Below are positions 23,825-32,182 of a DNA stretch of 32,209 nucleotides, one piece after another. A program made the translations under genes and the position numbers. Each line of letters starts with the position of its first letter. Positions within the stretch are counted from its first letter, which is position 1. The stretch spans positions 1 to 32,209 of the forward strand of contig CAMNDY010000022.1 of NCBI GenBank assembly GCA_946535985.1. Direction: 5' to 3'. The stretch comes from an uncultured Treponema sp. Its GTDB lineage: Bacteria > Spirochaetota > Spirochaetia > Treponematales > Treponemataceae. Below the pieces are notes generated by a model. That model searched no databases. It was not told the DNA's origin and saw nothing but the letters and a program-made list of their open reading frames with translations.

Positions 23825-23885
23825 TTGATTAAAATTCCAAACTCATATATATTTTAATAAGGTGCCTTTTTGGCACTTACGTGCC
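23825..23885 (+). promoter_or_regulatory. promoter and alternative-hairpin leader of the TPR-greA operon
   Basis: -35 TTGATT (23825-23830), 17 bases, -10 TATATT (23848-23853), start near 23860. The message would begin with GTGCC-TTTTT-GGCAC-TTAC-GTGCC (23862-23885), in which the middle GGCAC can pair with either flanking GTGCC. No SD is present. A GTG at 23862 is in frame with the gene, so either a leaderless GTG or the ATG at 23886 may be used. Confidence 0.6.
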
Positions 23886-24818
23886 ATGGAAGTTGAGACA
23901 GAGAAAGGTTTAAAAGAAGTTCTTCTCTACCTTGAAAAGGCAGATCTTGTGAATGCACGAAAGGCGTTAAAACCTTTGTACGAACAGGAGCTGGGCTGTG
24001 AAGAGTTAATCTACACAGACAGATGCTGCACATTCTGGGGAGAAAGCATTATAAGACTTGATGCTATCTCAAATCCATACGAAAAAGGTCAGAGACTGCT
24101 TGCAGAATGGAAATCGCTTACAGAATTTCTTTCAAGAGAAAAGTTTGTTTACGAGCCTGCAAGATTTTCTGTTCAAAAAGGATATTTTTCTTCGGCACTC
24201 GATTTTTACACTAAGCAGATGGATGAAAAAGATGTATTTCATCGTTCAGAAATCTACAAAAATGCAGGAATCTGTTATAAAAAGCTTGGTGACTATGAAA
24301 ATGCAAGGACCTGTCTTTCTGAAGCAAATCAGCTTCGTCCAAAAACAGCATCGGTTCTTGCAGAGCTTGCAGACTGTTACTCGCTTTGCGGCGAAGACAG
24401 ATACGGCAAACTTTTTTTCAGGGAAGCATTTTTTATAGATGCAGACAGTATAGACACAGAGTTTCTTGATTCAGAACTCATCAAGTGTCTTATTGAGAAA
24501 ACAGAACAAAAAGGCCACACCGGAAGGTCGTTTAAGCAGTGGATACCTGTTTACGGTGTTTTGTGCGGCATTTTTAATATAAAGAGAGAGCTTAATTCAC
24601 AGGAAGTAGGCAGATTAAAACAGGAAATCTATGCAAAGGAAAACGAATATAAAGATCCTTCCTGCAACACAGACGTTCTTGTCCCACAGCTGCTTAATGA
24701 TTATTTTTGGCTTATTGACCAATATGTGCTTACACATGAAAACGCATCTCAGGTCAGTGAGGTTTTGCTTAAGATAAAGATTTTGGATCCGTCTATATAC
24801 GAGGCGTATGTAAAGTAA
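23886..24818 (+). CDS. TPR protein preceding greA
   Basis: A 310-residue soluble helical protein with no signal peptide. A TPR pair is clear around residues 125-185 (YKNAGICYKKLGDYENARTCLSEANQLRPKTASVLAELADCYSLCGEDRYGKLFFREAF). An N-terminal helical repeat (VLLYLEKADLVNARKALKPLYEQEL) and a C-terminal helical domain flank it. The start is uncertain: ATG 23886 or an in-frame GTG at 23862, neither with an SD. It lies 36 bases before the giant greA, whose N-terminus is also helical-repeat; the two may act together in transcription or its coupling to another process, which is inference only. Confidence 0.75.
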   Translation: MEVETEKGLKEVLLYLEKADLVNARKALKPLYEQELGCEELIYTDRCCTFWGESIIRLDAISNPYEKGQRLLAEWKSLTEFLSREKFVYEPARFSVQKGYFSSALDFYTKQMDEKDVFHRSEIYKNAGICYKKLGDYENARTCLSEANQLRPKTASVLAELADCYSLCGEDRYGKLFFREAFFIDADSIDTEFLDSELIKCLIEKTEQKGHTGRSFKQWIPVYGVLCGIFNIKRELNSQEVGRLKQEIYAKENEYKDPSCNTDVLVPQLLNDYFWLIDQYVLTHENASQVSEVLLKIKILDPSIYEAYVK

Positions 24819-24854
24819 TCATCACCCGTAAAAGGGTTACACAGGAGTATAAAT

Positions 24855-27569
24855 ATGGCAGACACTTTGGTTCAGAGCGTACAGGATATGCTCAAAGAAG
24901 AAACTTGGACAAGAGCAACCATCAGCGGTTACACACAGAACAATCTTAAAGATCTTGCAGACATTGTAGAAAAAGCAAGAAATGAAAATTGCGTAGATGA
25001 AATTCTTGAAGTTTGTGAAGAACATCTTTCACATTCAAAAGACAGTATTATTGCTCTTTATCTTTCGGGTATTTTCTCGCTCCAGAAAGGAATTATTGAC
25101 AACAACTCCTTAGAAACCCTTGTAGACATTTTCCAGAAGAACCACAAGGAAGCAATCGTAACAAGTCTTTGTGAAAGCATCCTTGAAGACGCTCCTAACA
25201 ACAAGTTTGCATTGCGTACTCTTGCCGACACTTACATGGCAGAAGACAATCCTAAAGCCTGGGATCTTTACACTCAGATTGTAAAAATCGATTTCCAGGA
25301 AGCAGACATTGCCAAGCTTCTTGCAGAACATTTTGCAGATTCTGACAAGGATCTTTCAATCGATTACTACAAAAAGGCAATCCTCCGCTACATCAATATC
25401 GGAAACTATAATGCCTGTAAAGAAGTATGGTCTGTTCTTGTTTCAGAAATCCCTGAAGAAATTGAATTCTTCCAGCTTCTCCGCAGAAAAATCTCTAAGG
25501 CATTTGGAGAATTAAAGACTACTACCCTCATGCAGGAGCTTTACAACTGGTACAAAGACAACGCTCCTTCTACACCTTCTTACTGGGATACAGCAATTTC
25601 AATCCTCAAGCAGAATCTTGAAGTTGAACCAAAAGACACCTGGGCACGTAAAGAAATTACAGACTGCTACAGAGGAAAATACGCTTCTCACAGTCATCTC
25701 GAAGACTATATTAAATCTTCTAACCTTACACAGAGCTACCGCAACGTATTCGAAGCAATAAACGACTTTGAAAAACATATTGCTTTTGACAAGGGAAGCT
25801 TTGTTTTCCACCGCAACTGGGGTGTTGGTATTATCCGCAAGCTCGAAAAAGATATGCTCACAATCAACTTTGGAAAAACCGGCGGTATTCATGAAATGTC
25901 ATTAAAAATGGCTGTATCTGCCCTTAAGCCTCTTTCAAAAGAGCACATCTGGGTTCTTAAGGCTACAATGAAAAGAGAAGAACTTGCCAAAAAGGTAAAG
26001 GATGACAAAAAATGGGCTCTTAAGATTATCATTCAGAGCTTTAACAACAGCTGCGACTTTAAGAGAATCAAGGCAGAACTTGTTCCTGTAATTCTTACAA
26101 CAGGAGAATGGACATCATGGAATACTGCTGCTAAAAAGATTCTTGAAACAGATGCAGAATTTGGTGTAAATCCTAATGATATCAACCAGTATATTGTCCG
26201 CGAACACGAAATCAGCCCTGAAGAAAAACTTTCTAACGAATTCAAGGCTCAGAAATTGTTCTTTGCACGTATTGAAATTCTTATGAAGTTCTTCAACAGC
26301 GACCTTACAGACAATTCAAGCGATCTCTTCTCTGAAATGTACTCATATTTCACAGGCTATCTTAAGAATATTAAAAAGGTTGATGAACTTGTTATTGCAT
26401 CATACCTTCTTGTAAGAAAATTAAGCGGAATTGACAGACAGTTCCTCTTCCCTGTTAAAGAAACTTTTGCTGATCTTTACAACAGACTTATTGATCCAAG
26501 TCCAAGAGAAGTATATGAACTGCTTAAAGATTCAAAGAACACAACCCTTAAAGATGATTTCCTTGAATGCATTAAGATGCTTCCAGACTGGAACGTTCAG
26601 TATATCAAGCTCTTCCCGACAGTTCTTGATGAAAAGCTTTTGAATGACCTTATTAAAGGTGGTTTCGAAGCTGATGTTCAGAAATTTGTACGCACAGCCT
26701 TTGAACAGTCTAAAGACTACAGAGAAGCAGTTATTTACCTCTTTAAGAACTGCCAGGAAAAAGAATGGTATAAGAACGCCGGAGTTTCTTACGAAAAGCA
26801 GCTTATTACACTCATCAACATTATTGAACTTACATTCCGCGAGATTAACAACCACGTAAATACAACAGAAAACAAGAAGCTCAACAAAAACGCTTCTGTG
26901 CTTTTATTCAACGATGAATCGCTCTTCAAATATCTTGCAGAAAATGATGAAGAGACTGTTAAAAAGCTCTACACACTTATTGATGATATTGCAGACATTG
27001 ACCCTAACTACAAGGCACAGACCAGAAGTAAGATTCTTGAAAAATATCCAGACTTCAAGTTCCGTGTATCTGAAGAAAAGACTGTTCAGCCAAAGGGAAT
27101 GATTGTTACAGCAAAGATGCTCGAAGAAAAGAGGGCAGAAGCAGACCGCATCATGAATATCGAAATTCCACAGAATGCAAAGGATATTGCCGAAGCCCGC
27201 GAAAAGGGAGACTTGAAAGAAAACGCAGAATACAAATCTGCAAAGGAAAAGCAGCACATGCTCAACCTTTCTCTTTCAAAGCTTCAGGAAGAGCTCAACC
27301 GCGCAACAGTATTCGACCCAACAACAAGCACAACAGCAGTTGTTTCTTTTGCTACAGTTGTTACTCTTACAAACAAAGAAACAAACGAAGACGAAGTATA
27401 TACAATTCTTGGACCATGGGAATCTGATCCTGACAACAACATCATTTCTTACATGTCTCCATTTGGAAATGCTGTTATGGACAAAAAGGTTGGCGAAGAA
27501 TTCAACTTTGAAATCAACGAGCATGAATATGTTTACCTTGTAAAAGATATTCAGAAGGCAAAAATCTAA
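24855..27569 (+). CDS. greA: transcript cleavage factor GreA with giant N-terminal extension
   Basis: A 904-residue protein. The last ~155 residues are a whole GreA: coiled coil with acidic tip GDLKENAEYKSAKEKQ (the GreA GDLSENAEY tip that reaches the RNA polymerase active site) and the FKBP-like domain YTILGPWESDPDNNIISYMSPFGNAVM. The first ~740 residues are helical repeats, with a Tudor/CarD-like segment near 313-340 (GSFVFHRNWGVGIIRKLEKD). GreA rescues backtracked polymerase. Ordinary GreA is about 158 residues; spirochaetes are known for long forms of about this size. SD AGGAG. Confidence 0.93.
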   Translation: MADTLVQSVQDMLKEETWTRATISGYTQNNLKDLADIVEKARNENCVDEILEVCEEHLSHSKDSIIALYLSGIFSLQKGIIDNNSLETLVDIFQKNHKEAIVTSLCESILEDAPNNKFALRTLADTYMAEDNPKAWDLYTQIVKIDFQEADIAKLLAEHFADSDKDLSIDYYKKAILRYINIGNYNACKEVWSVLVSEIPEEIEFFQLLRRKISKAFGELKTTTLMQELYNWYKDNAPSTPSYWDTAISILKQNLEVEPKDTWARKEITDCYRGKYASHSHLEDYIKSSNLTQSYRNVFEAINDFEKHIAFDKGSFVFHRNWGVGIIRKLEKDMLTINFGKTGGIHEMSLKMAVSALKPLSKEHIWVLKATMKREELAKKVKDDKKWALKIIIQSFNNSCDFKRIKAELVPVILTTGEWTSWNTAAKKILETDAEFGVNPNDINQYIVREHEISPEEKLSNEFKAQKLFFARIEILMKFFNSDLTDNSSDLFSEMYSYFTGYLKNIKKVDELVIASYLLVRKLSGIDRQFLFPVKETFADLYNRLIDPSPREVYELLKDSKNTTLKDDFLECIKMLPDWNVQYIKLFPTVLDEKLLNDLIKGGFEADVQKFVRTAFEQSKDYREAVIYLFKNCQEKEWYKNAGVSYEKQLITLINIIELTFREINNHVNTTENKKLNKNASVLLFNDESLFKYLAENDEETVKKLYTLIDDIADIDPNYKAQTRSKILEKYPDFKFRVSEEKTVQPKGMIVTAKMLEEKRAEADRIMNIEIPQNAKDIAEAREKGDLKENAEYKSAKEKQHMLNLSLSKLQEELNRATVFDPTTSTTAVVSFATVVTLTNKETNEDEVYTILGPWESDPDNNIISYMSPFGNAVMDKKVGEEFNFEINEHEYVYLVKDIQKAKI

Positions 27570-27592
27570 GCCAAAGGTTCAGGAGACTTTCT

Positions 27593-28582
27593 ATGAGCCT
27601 GCCGCGCAAGAATAAAGCCGGCACAATGACAGAACTTATTCCAGGAATATACGTTATTTCTGGAATAACTAATGTCGGTGTTATAACAGATTCAAAAAAA
27701 TCAGAAATCTACCTCATCGATACAGGGCGTACCGAAGAACAGGGCGCCCAGGTTTTTGAGGTTCTTGAAAATAAGTTTGGACCACTTACCTCCTCTGCTC
27801 CGAACAGAAAATACACAATAAAAGCAATTTACAATACTCACTCTCATGCAGATCACACAGGAGCCGATGCATTTTTTCAAATAAAAACAGGCTGTCAGAT
27901 TTACCTTTCTGCAGCAGAAAGAGGCATTCTTGAAAATCCTTTTATGCAAAGTGCAGTTTTATGGGGTGGCTTTCCGCCAAAGGAATTCAGAAATTCTTTA
28001 TACACCCCTGCCCCCGTATTGCATACAAAACTGATTGATTTTTCAAAAACAAAAACAATTAACACCCCGGACGGCAAAAAATATAAAATGACTTTTCTTG
28101 AGCTTCCCGGACATTATTTTGGAGACACAGGATTTCTGCTCACAAGTCCACAAGGAGAAAAAGTTTTATTTGCAGGAGATGCTATTTCGAACCGTGAAGA
28201 GCTTGGTAAATACTGGATTCAATTTATGATTCAGCCGGACAAGTGTGAGCAAACCCTTGAAAAAATCTGCAATATAGAAAATCTTAAATACTGCATTCCT
28301 TCTCACGGAAAATTCATAACTGATGATTTAAATGAAACTGCGGAGCTTTGCACAATTGCAATTTATTCCACAAGGCAGGCAATTTTAAATGCACTCAAAA
28401 AGCAGCCACTTTCTACAGAGGAGCTTATAACTCAGGTTGCAAAACAGAATAATATTTCAATGGGTTTTGGTCAGTACAATCTTGTAAGCGCAACAATAAA
28501 ATCACATCTTTCGGCATTAAGAGAAAATAAACAAATCAGGGGAAAGGTTATTGATAATAAAATAATCTGGGAAAGCCTGTAA
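27593..28582 (+). CDS. MBL-fold metallo-hydrolase with C-terminal winged helix
   Basis: A 329-residue protein. The metallo-beta-lactamase metal ligands are all visible: His83, His85, Asp87 and His88 in THSHADHTG, His174 in LPGHYFGDTGF, Asp196 in FAGDAIS and His238 in IPSHGKF. The C-terminal ~75 residues (QPLSTEELITQVAKQNNISMGF...TIKSHLSALRENKQIRGKVIDNKIIW) resemble a winged helix as in the LACTB2-like branch. It is cytoplasmic and probably a hydrolase of thioesters or nucleic acid ends; substrate not readable. SD AGGAGA. It is 23 bases after greA and convergent with deoC (3 bases apart). Confidence 0.88.
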   Translation: MSLPRKNKAGTMTELIPGIYVISGITNVGVITDSKKSEIYLIDTGRTEEQGAQVFEVLENKFGPLTSSAPNRKYTIKAIYNTHSHADHTGADAFFQIKTGCQIYLSAAERGILENPFMQSAVLWGGFPPKEFRNSLYTPAPVLHTKLIDFSKTKTINTPDGKKYKMTFLELPGHYFGDTGFLLTSPQGEKVLFAGDAISNREELGKYWIQFMIQPDKCEQTLEKICNIENLKYCIPSHGKFITDDLNETAELCTIAIYSTRQAILNALKKQPLSTEELITQVAKQNNISMGFGQYNLVSATIKSHLSALRENKQIRGKVIDNKIIWESL

Positions 28583-28585
28583 AAA

Positions 28586-29329
28586 CTAAAAATAATCTGG
28601 AAGCTTAACTACTTCGTTTTCATCCCAGTTTTCTACAATATGAACACCGCTGGAAGTTCCGATTCTGTTTGCACCGGCTTCGAGCATTTCTATAAAAGTC
28701 TTTGCGTTGCGGATTCCACCGGAAGCCTTAACCCCCATATCTTTTCCTACAGCTTTACGCATAAGTTTTACATGGAATGCACTTGCTCCGTTTGGAAGCT
28801 GCTGACCTTCAAGCCCCTTTGGAGAAGCAAAACCGGTTGAAGTTTTTACAAAATCAGCCCCTGCCCTTTTTGCAGTCTGACAGCAAAGCTTAAGAGTTTC
28901 ATCATCAAGAAAGCAGGTTTCCATTATGGCTTTGATTACAACTGTACGTCCAAGCTTAGCGGCTTCTTCGCGGGCAGCCTTTACAACAATTGCAATGTCG
29001 CTGCCTACAAGAGAAATACGGCCATCGATTGCAGCACCAATATTAATTACCATATCAACTTCATCAGCACCGTTACGGATTGCATCACAAGCTTCAAAGG
29101 CTTTTACTTCCGGATTAGAAGCACCAAAAGGAAAACCAATTACAGTACAAACCTTTACATCTGACTGAGCAAGAGCAAAAACTGCATACGAAATATAAAC
29201 CGGGTTTACACAAACAGATTTAAACTTGAATTTAATTGCCTCACTGCAAAGCTGAGCAATCTGCTTTACTCCTGCATCTGGAGCTAAAAGAGTATGGTCA
29301 ATATATGATGCAACTTCTTCTTTGGTCAT
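28586..29329 (-). CDS. deoC: deoxyribose-phosphate aldolase
   Basis: A 247-residue class I aldolase that splits 2-deoxyribose-5-phosphate into glyceraldehyde-3-phosphate and acetaldehyde. Motifs: YIDHTLLAPDA, VCVNPVYI, VIGFPFGAS, EVDMVINIGAA, the Schiff-base lysine in FVKTSTGFA, and GVKASGGIRN with the second active-site lysine. The ATG at 29329 is chosen although it lacks an SD; a TTG at 29365 in the same frame lies on the -35 box. Single gene, transcribed away from the ferredoxin operon. Confidence 0.95.
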   Translation of the reverse strand: MTKEEVASYIDHTLLAPDAGVKQIAQLCSEAIKFKFKSVCVNPVYISYAVFALAQSDVKVCTVIGFPFGASNPEVKAFEACDAIRNGADEVDMVINIGAAIDGRISLVGSDIAIVVKAAREEAAKLGRTVVIKAIMETCFLDDETLKLCCQTAKRAGADFVKTSTGFASPKGLEGQQLPNGASAFHVKLMRKAVGKDMGVKASGGIRNAKTFIEMLEAGANRIGTSSGVHIVENWDENEVVKLPDYF

Positions 29330-29336
29330 GTGCAAT

Positions 29337-29365
29337 ATAATACTATATGATTTTTCAAAATTCAA
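29337..29365 (-). promoter_or_regulatory. deoC promoter, predicted leaderless
   Basis: Minus-strand -35 TTGAAT (29360-29365), 17 bases, -10 TATTAT (29337-29342), then seven bases to ATG at 29329. The predicted start of transcription falls on or one base before the start codon. Confidence 0.7.
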
Positions 29366-29400
29366 GATTGATAAAAGTTTATGGATTATAAAAGTTATGA

Positions 29401-29497
29401 ATTATAAAAAACGCGGAGCAGAAAAAAGAATTTTGCGGAACGTCCCCCTCGTTTAGTGGAGCAAAATTCTTTTTTCTGCGGGAGCGTTTTTTATAAT
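29401..29497 (+). repeat. conserved-loop hairpin element, copy B
   Basis: An outer stem of 14 perfect pairs (29401-29414 with 29484-29497), internal loop GGA (29415-29417) opposite GGGA (29480-29483), an inner stem of 19 perfect pairs (29418-29436 with 29461-29479) and a 24-base apical loop (29437-29460) starting GGAACGTCC and ending TTTAGTGGA. Of the 24 loop bases, 21 match copy A. It lies between two divergent promoters (deoC, ferredoxin), outside both predicted transcripts. Confidence 0.82.
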
Positions 29498-29528
29498 ACA
29501 TTAGATTTTATATCGGAACAGAAAACTA

Positions 29529-29557
29529 TTGCGAAATCGAGATAGATAATGTATTAT
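29529..29557 (+). promoter_or_regulatory. ferredoxin promoter
   Basis: -35 TTGCGA (29529-29534), 17 bases, -10 TATTAT (29552-29557), predicted start near 29564, giving a leader of about 23 bases that includes SD ATAGGAG before the ATG at 29587. Confidence 0.62.
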
Positions 29558-29586
29558 TTTAACATATTATTTTATAGGAGAACTAT

Positions 29587-29754
29587 ATGTTCAAAATTAC
29601 TGATGCTTGTGTAAATTGTGGAGCTTGCGAGCCGGACTGTCCGGTTGGAGCTATTGCAGAAAAAGACGATGCTCGCGTAATTGATCAGGATAAATGTATT
29701 TCTTGCGGCACTTGTGTTGCAGATTGTCCTGCAGACGCTATCGTTGAAGAATAA
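29587..29754 (+). CDS. 2[4Fe-4S] ferredoxin
   Basis: A 55-residue clostridial-type ferredoxin, a cytoplasmic low-potential electron carrier. The two cluster-binding motifs are CVNCGACEPDCP and CISCGTCVADCP, each CxxCxxCxxxCP, in the usual symmetrical halves. SD AGGAG seven bases upstream. Its own promoter lies just upstream. Such ferredoxins serve pyruvate:ferredoxin oxidoreductase and hydrogenases in anaerobes, fitting a fermentative gut organism. No partner enzyme lies in the window. Confidence 0.95.
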   Translation: MFKITDACVNCGACEPDCPVGAIAEKDDARVIDQDKCISCGTCVADCPADAIVEE

Positions 29755-29780
29755 TTTATAATTTTCTTTGGAAGGAAATC

Positions 29781-29987
29781 ATGCGGGCAAAGGGCAAATT
29801 CATTGTATTTCTTAGAATTCTGCTGTTGATTGCTGCTTGCGTTGCAGCAACAGTTGTCCTCGTGTTTCCTTTATGGAAATTCTCTACATCGGCACCACGC
29901 ATTTATACTGCAGTGGTGCTTATTCTTTTAGCTGCTTTTATTCTTTATTTTATAATTCAGAAAATCCTTTCTAAAAAAAGGAAATAA
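29781..29987 (+). CDS. small two-TM membrane protein
   Basis: A 68-residue protein with two hydrophobic helices (about 9-30 and 41-60), a short loop FSTSAPRIYT between them, and a basic C-terminus KILSKKRK that should stay in the cytoplasm. SD GGAAGG. Its TAA overlaps the ATG of the M23 peptidase gene by one base, implying coupled translation and perhaps a role in placing the peptidase. No family recognised. Confidence 0.75.
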   Translation: MRAKGKFIVFLRILLLIAACVAATVVLVFPLWKFSTSAPRIYTAVVLILLAAFILYFIIQKILSKKRK

Positions 29988-30994
29988 TGATGAATCTGTC
30001 AAGAAAGATTCTTTCACTTGTAATTTTCATTTTATTATCTTCACTTTCTCAATTCTTTCTTTTTTCTCAAGAGTCAGATTCCCCTGCTTCAATTCCTATT
30101 CAAAAAGATAAGCTGCCCCAGCTTCAAAGACTTAGGACTGCAAAAGATAATCCTGTTTTTAAGGAATACAATAAAATTGTAGAAGAAAACAACATAGAGA
30201 TTTATGCAAAACGAAAACCAGACCTGATTTTTTTTGTACACACTTTTACCCAGGCCGATAAAGCTGACCTTCACTGGAGAGACTCCCAGCTTATTTCACT
30301 TGCTGCCCGCTGTAACATTTCTTATGACACAATTGCAACCTTAAACAAAATCAGAAATTCAACTGACGACCTTATAAATCAGACAATTATACTGCCCACT
30401 GCTTCGGGACTTTTTATAAAACGCTATGCCGACAAAAATGCAAATGCTCTGGAAATTCTTTTACGCGAACATTATGCAGACACTATCCTTACCGACAAAG
30501 ATTATTATTTTAATATCGATGGCGAAGAATATATCTTTCTTGTAGGAAAACGCTTTTCTTCCACAGAACGATTTTATTTTCTTGATTCTTACCTTGGACT
30601 GCCACTTGCAAAAGGGACTTTCTGGATTTCGTCTGAGTTTGGAAAAAGAAAAAATCCGGTCAGCGGAGAATGGAAGGACCATAAGGGTATAGACCTGGCC
30701 GCTGCAGAAGGAACGCCTGTTTATGCTGTAAAAGACGGAAATGCAGCCTTTTGTATTCAAAACGATCCGACCTTTGGAAATTACATCATTTTGAGCCACG
30801 ATACGGGCAAAATGACCAGTGTTTATGCACATTTATCAAGAATTTGCATAAATCAGTATGATTTTGTAAAAAAAGGTGCTATAATAGGAAATGTAGGACA
30901 TACGGGAATGGCGACAGGAGACCATCTCCATTTTGAAATTCGTCAGGGCGGGGTTGCGAAGGATCCTCAAAAACAAATTGAGAATCTTCAATAA
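29987..30994 (+). CDS. M23-family peptidoglycan endopeptidase with LysM-like region
   Basis: A 335-residue exported protein: signal peptide (ILSLVIFILLSSLSQFFLFSQ), a LysM-like region near residues 95-140 (LISLAARCNISYDTIATLNKI ... INQTIILP), and a C-terminal LytM/M23 domain with zinc-binding motifs HKGIDLAA (near 230) and HLHFE (near 312), plus the fold marks SEFGKRKNPVSGEWKDHKG and YAHLSRI. It cleaves or docks on peptide cross-links of the wall. Zinc ligands are intact, so it is probably active rather than an EnvC-like activator. An alternative ATG lies one codon downstream. Confidence 0.9.
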   Translation: MMNLSRKILSLVIFILLSSLSQFFLFSQESDSPASIPIQKDKLPQLQRLRTAKDNPVFKEYNKIVEENNIEIYAKRKPDLIFFVHTFTQADKADLHWRDSQLISLAARCNISYDTIATLNKIRNSTDDLINQTIILPTASGLFIKRYADKNANALEILLREHYADTILTDKDYYFNIDGEEYIFLVGKRFSSTERFYFLDSYLGLPLAKGTFWISSEFGKRKNPVSGEWKDHKGIDLAAAEGTPVYAVKDGNAAFCIQNDPTFGNYIILSHDTGKMTSVYAHLSRICINQYDFVKKGAIIGNVGHTGMATGDHLHFEIRQGGVAKDPQKQIENLQ

Positions 30995-31006
30995 AAGGAA
31001 AGCCCG

Positions 31007-32032
31007 ATGTTTACTTTTACAAAGCGAAAGTTTATTTCCTCACTTTTCTGTCTGATCTTGTTCAGTCTTGCTTCCTCTTTATTTTCAGAAACCTTCCGCG
31101 TTGCTAAATGTCATGTCATTAACTTAAAAGAAGAAACAGATTTCGCAGACTCTCAAAAGCTTGGGCTTAATGATGCGCTTGCAATTTATATTCCGGAAGA
31201 AAGGCTCTTTTTAGAAGGCATAGAAATTAAAATGGAGATTCCTGAAGATATAGCAATGTGGCGTGACTGCTGCGGTGCATATATTTATGATTCAATTCGC
31301 CCTGCCCCTACCAGCCAGCAGATAGATTATTCTGGAAGCAAAATTTTCTTTGGCGTAGTTCCCGGAAAGCTTTCCTGGATTTTACAGATTCCGCTTACAA
31401 AAAATGCACAGTTCAAAACAAATCAATATACAAAAACGATAGAAGCAATTCCTTCGGCAAAGGGAAACTTTATATTCCTGCGCTTGCAGCAGATTATGAA
31501 GGGTGTTCCCGAAGAAGTAATGAATTCTAAAATAAACTTTACTGTGCGCCCTATTTTGAGCGACAAGGGGCTCTTGAAAATTAAACTTGAGCTTCCTCAG
31601 CTGGAAGAAGAACAGGCACAATCCCCTGAAAATAACATTACGATTTTTATTGATAATGAAATTAGCCCTGCAGAGGATTCTGAAAAAGGGATACTTCTTG
31701 CAAGCGGCATTCACAATGTTAATGTAATTTCTGAGAATTACAGAACCGAAGTTCGAAAGGTTCGCATTGATCCTGCAAAAAAGATGGAGCTTGCAATTAC
31801 ACTTAAAAGTATTGAACCAACTGTTATAATAACTGCCCCTGAAGGAGCAAGTGTATTCCTTGATGATGAAAAATTTGAAGATTTAGGCAAAGAAGTTGTT
31901 ATAACCGAAGGCGACCACAAAATCAGCTGCGGAATCGGAGATTACCAGATTGTACGCTCCCTTTCTGTAACAAAGGGCCGCTCTTATAAGGTAAATCTTA
32001 CGGTGGACTTGCAGATATCTGAGGATGAGTAA
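31007..32032 (+). CDS. exported protein with PEGA-like C-terminal domain
   Basis: A 341-residue protein with an N-terminal signal peptide (FISSLFCLILFSLASSLFS). Residues 25-200 have no family I know. The C-terminal ~75 residues read like a PEGA beta-domain (VIITAPEGASVFLDDEKFEDLGKEVVITEGDHKISCGIGDYQIVRSLSVTKGRSYKVNL), common on surface proteins; a first, weaker copy precedes it (ITIFIDNEISPAEDSEKGILLASGIHNVNVISENYRTEVRKV). It follows the M23 gene by 12 bases with SD AAAGGA and ends the operon. Confidence 0.78.
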   Translation: MFTFTKRKFISSLFCLILFSLASSLFSETFRVAKCHVINLKEETDFADSQKLGLNDALAIYIPEERLFLEGIEIKMEIPEDIAMWRDCCGAYIYDSIRPAPTSQQIDYSGSKIFFGVVPGKLSWILQIPLTKNAQFKTNQYTKTIEAIPSAKGNFIFLRLQQIMKGVPEEVMNSKINFTVRPILSDKGLLKIKLELPQLEEEQAQSPENNITIFIDNEISPAEDSEKGILLASGIHNVNVISENYRTEVRKVRIDPAKKMELAITLKSIEPTVIITAPEGASVFLDDEKFEDLGKEVVITEGDHKISCGIGDYQIVRSLSVTKGRSYKVNLTVDLQISEDE

Positions 32033-32120
32033 GGCCGCTGGTTTCTGTTTTTTTTCAACAAAAATCATAAAAATCTTACAAAATCTTCAAAATCCATTAA
32101 AGATTTTGCCTATTACACCC

Positions 32121-32168
32121 GATATTTAAAATATCAGGGACATTTCCCCTCCCACCCATGTCCCTGAT
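32121..32168. repeat. tandem hairpins after the PEGA-protein gene
   Basis: GATATTT-A-AAATATC (32121-32135) overlaps an 11-bp stem ATCAGGGACAT (32133-32143) / ATGTCCCTGAT (32158-32168) whose loop is pyrimidine-rich (TTCCCCTCCCACCC). The shared ATC makes the two hairpins partly exclusive. It lies just upstream of the strong terminator. Confidence 0.55.
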
Positions 32169-32182
32169 TGCCTAATGGGCAT

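Noticed and set aside
29401..29497. Hairpins A and B as simple bidirectional terminators
   Set aside because: The A and T tracts of the outer stem would allow it, but copy B lies between divergent promoters with no transcript to end, and a terminator would not need 24 loop bases at 21/24 identity or an exact 19-position stem.
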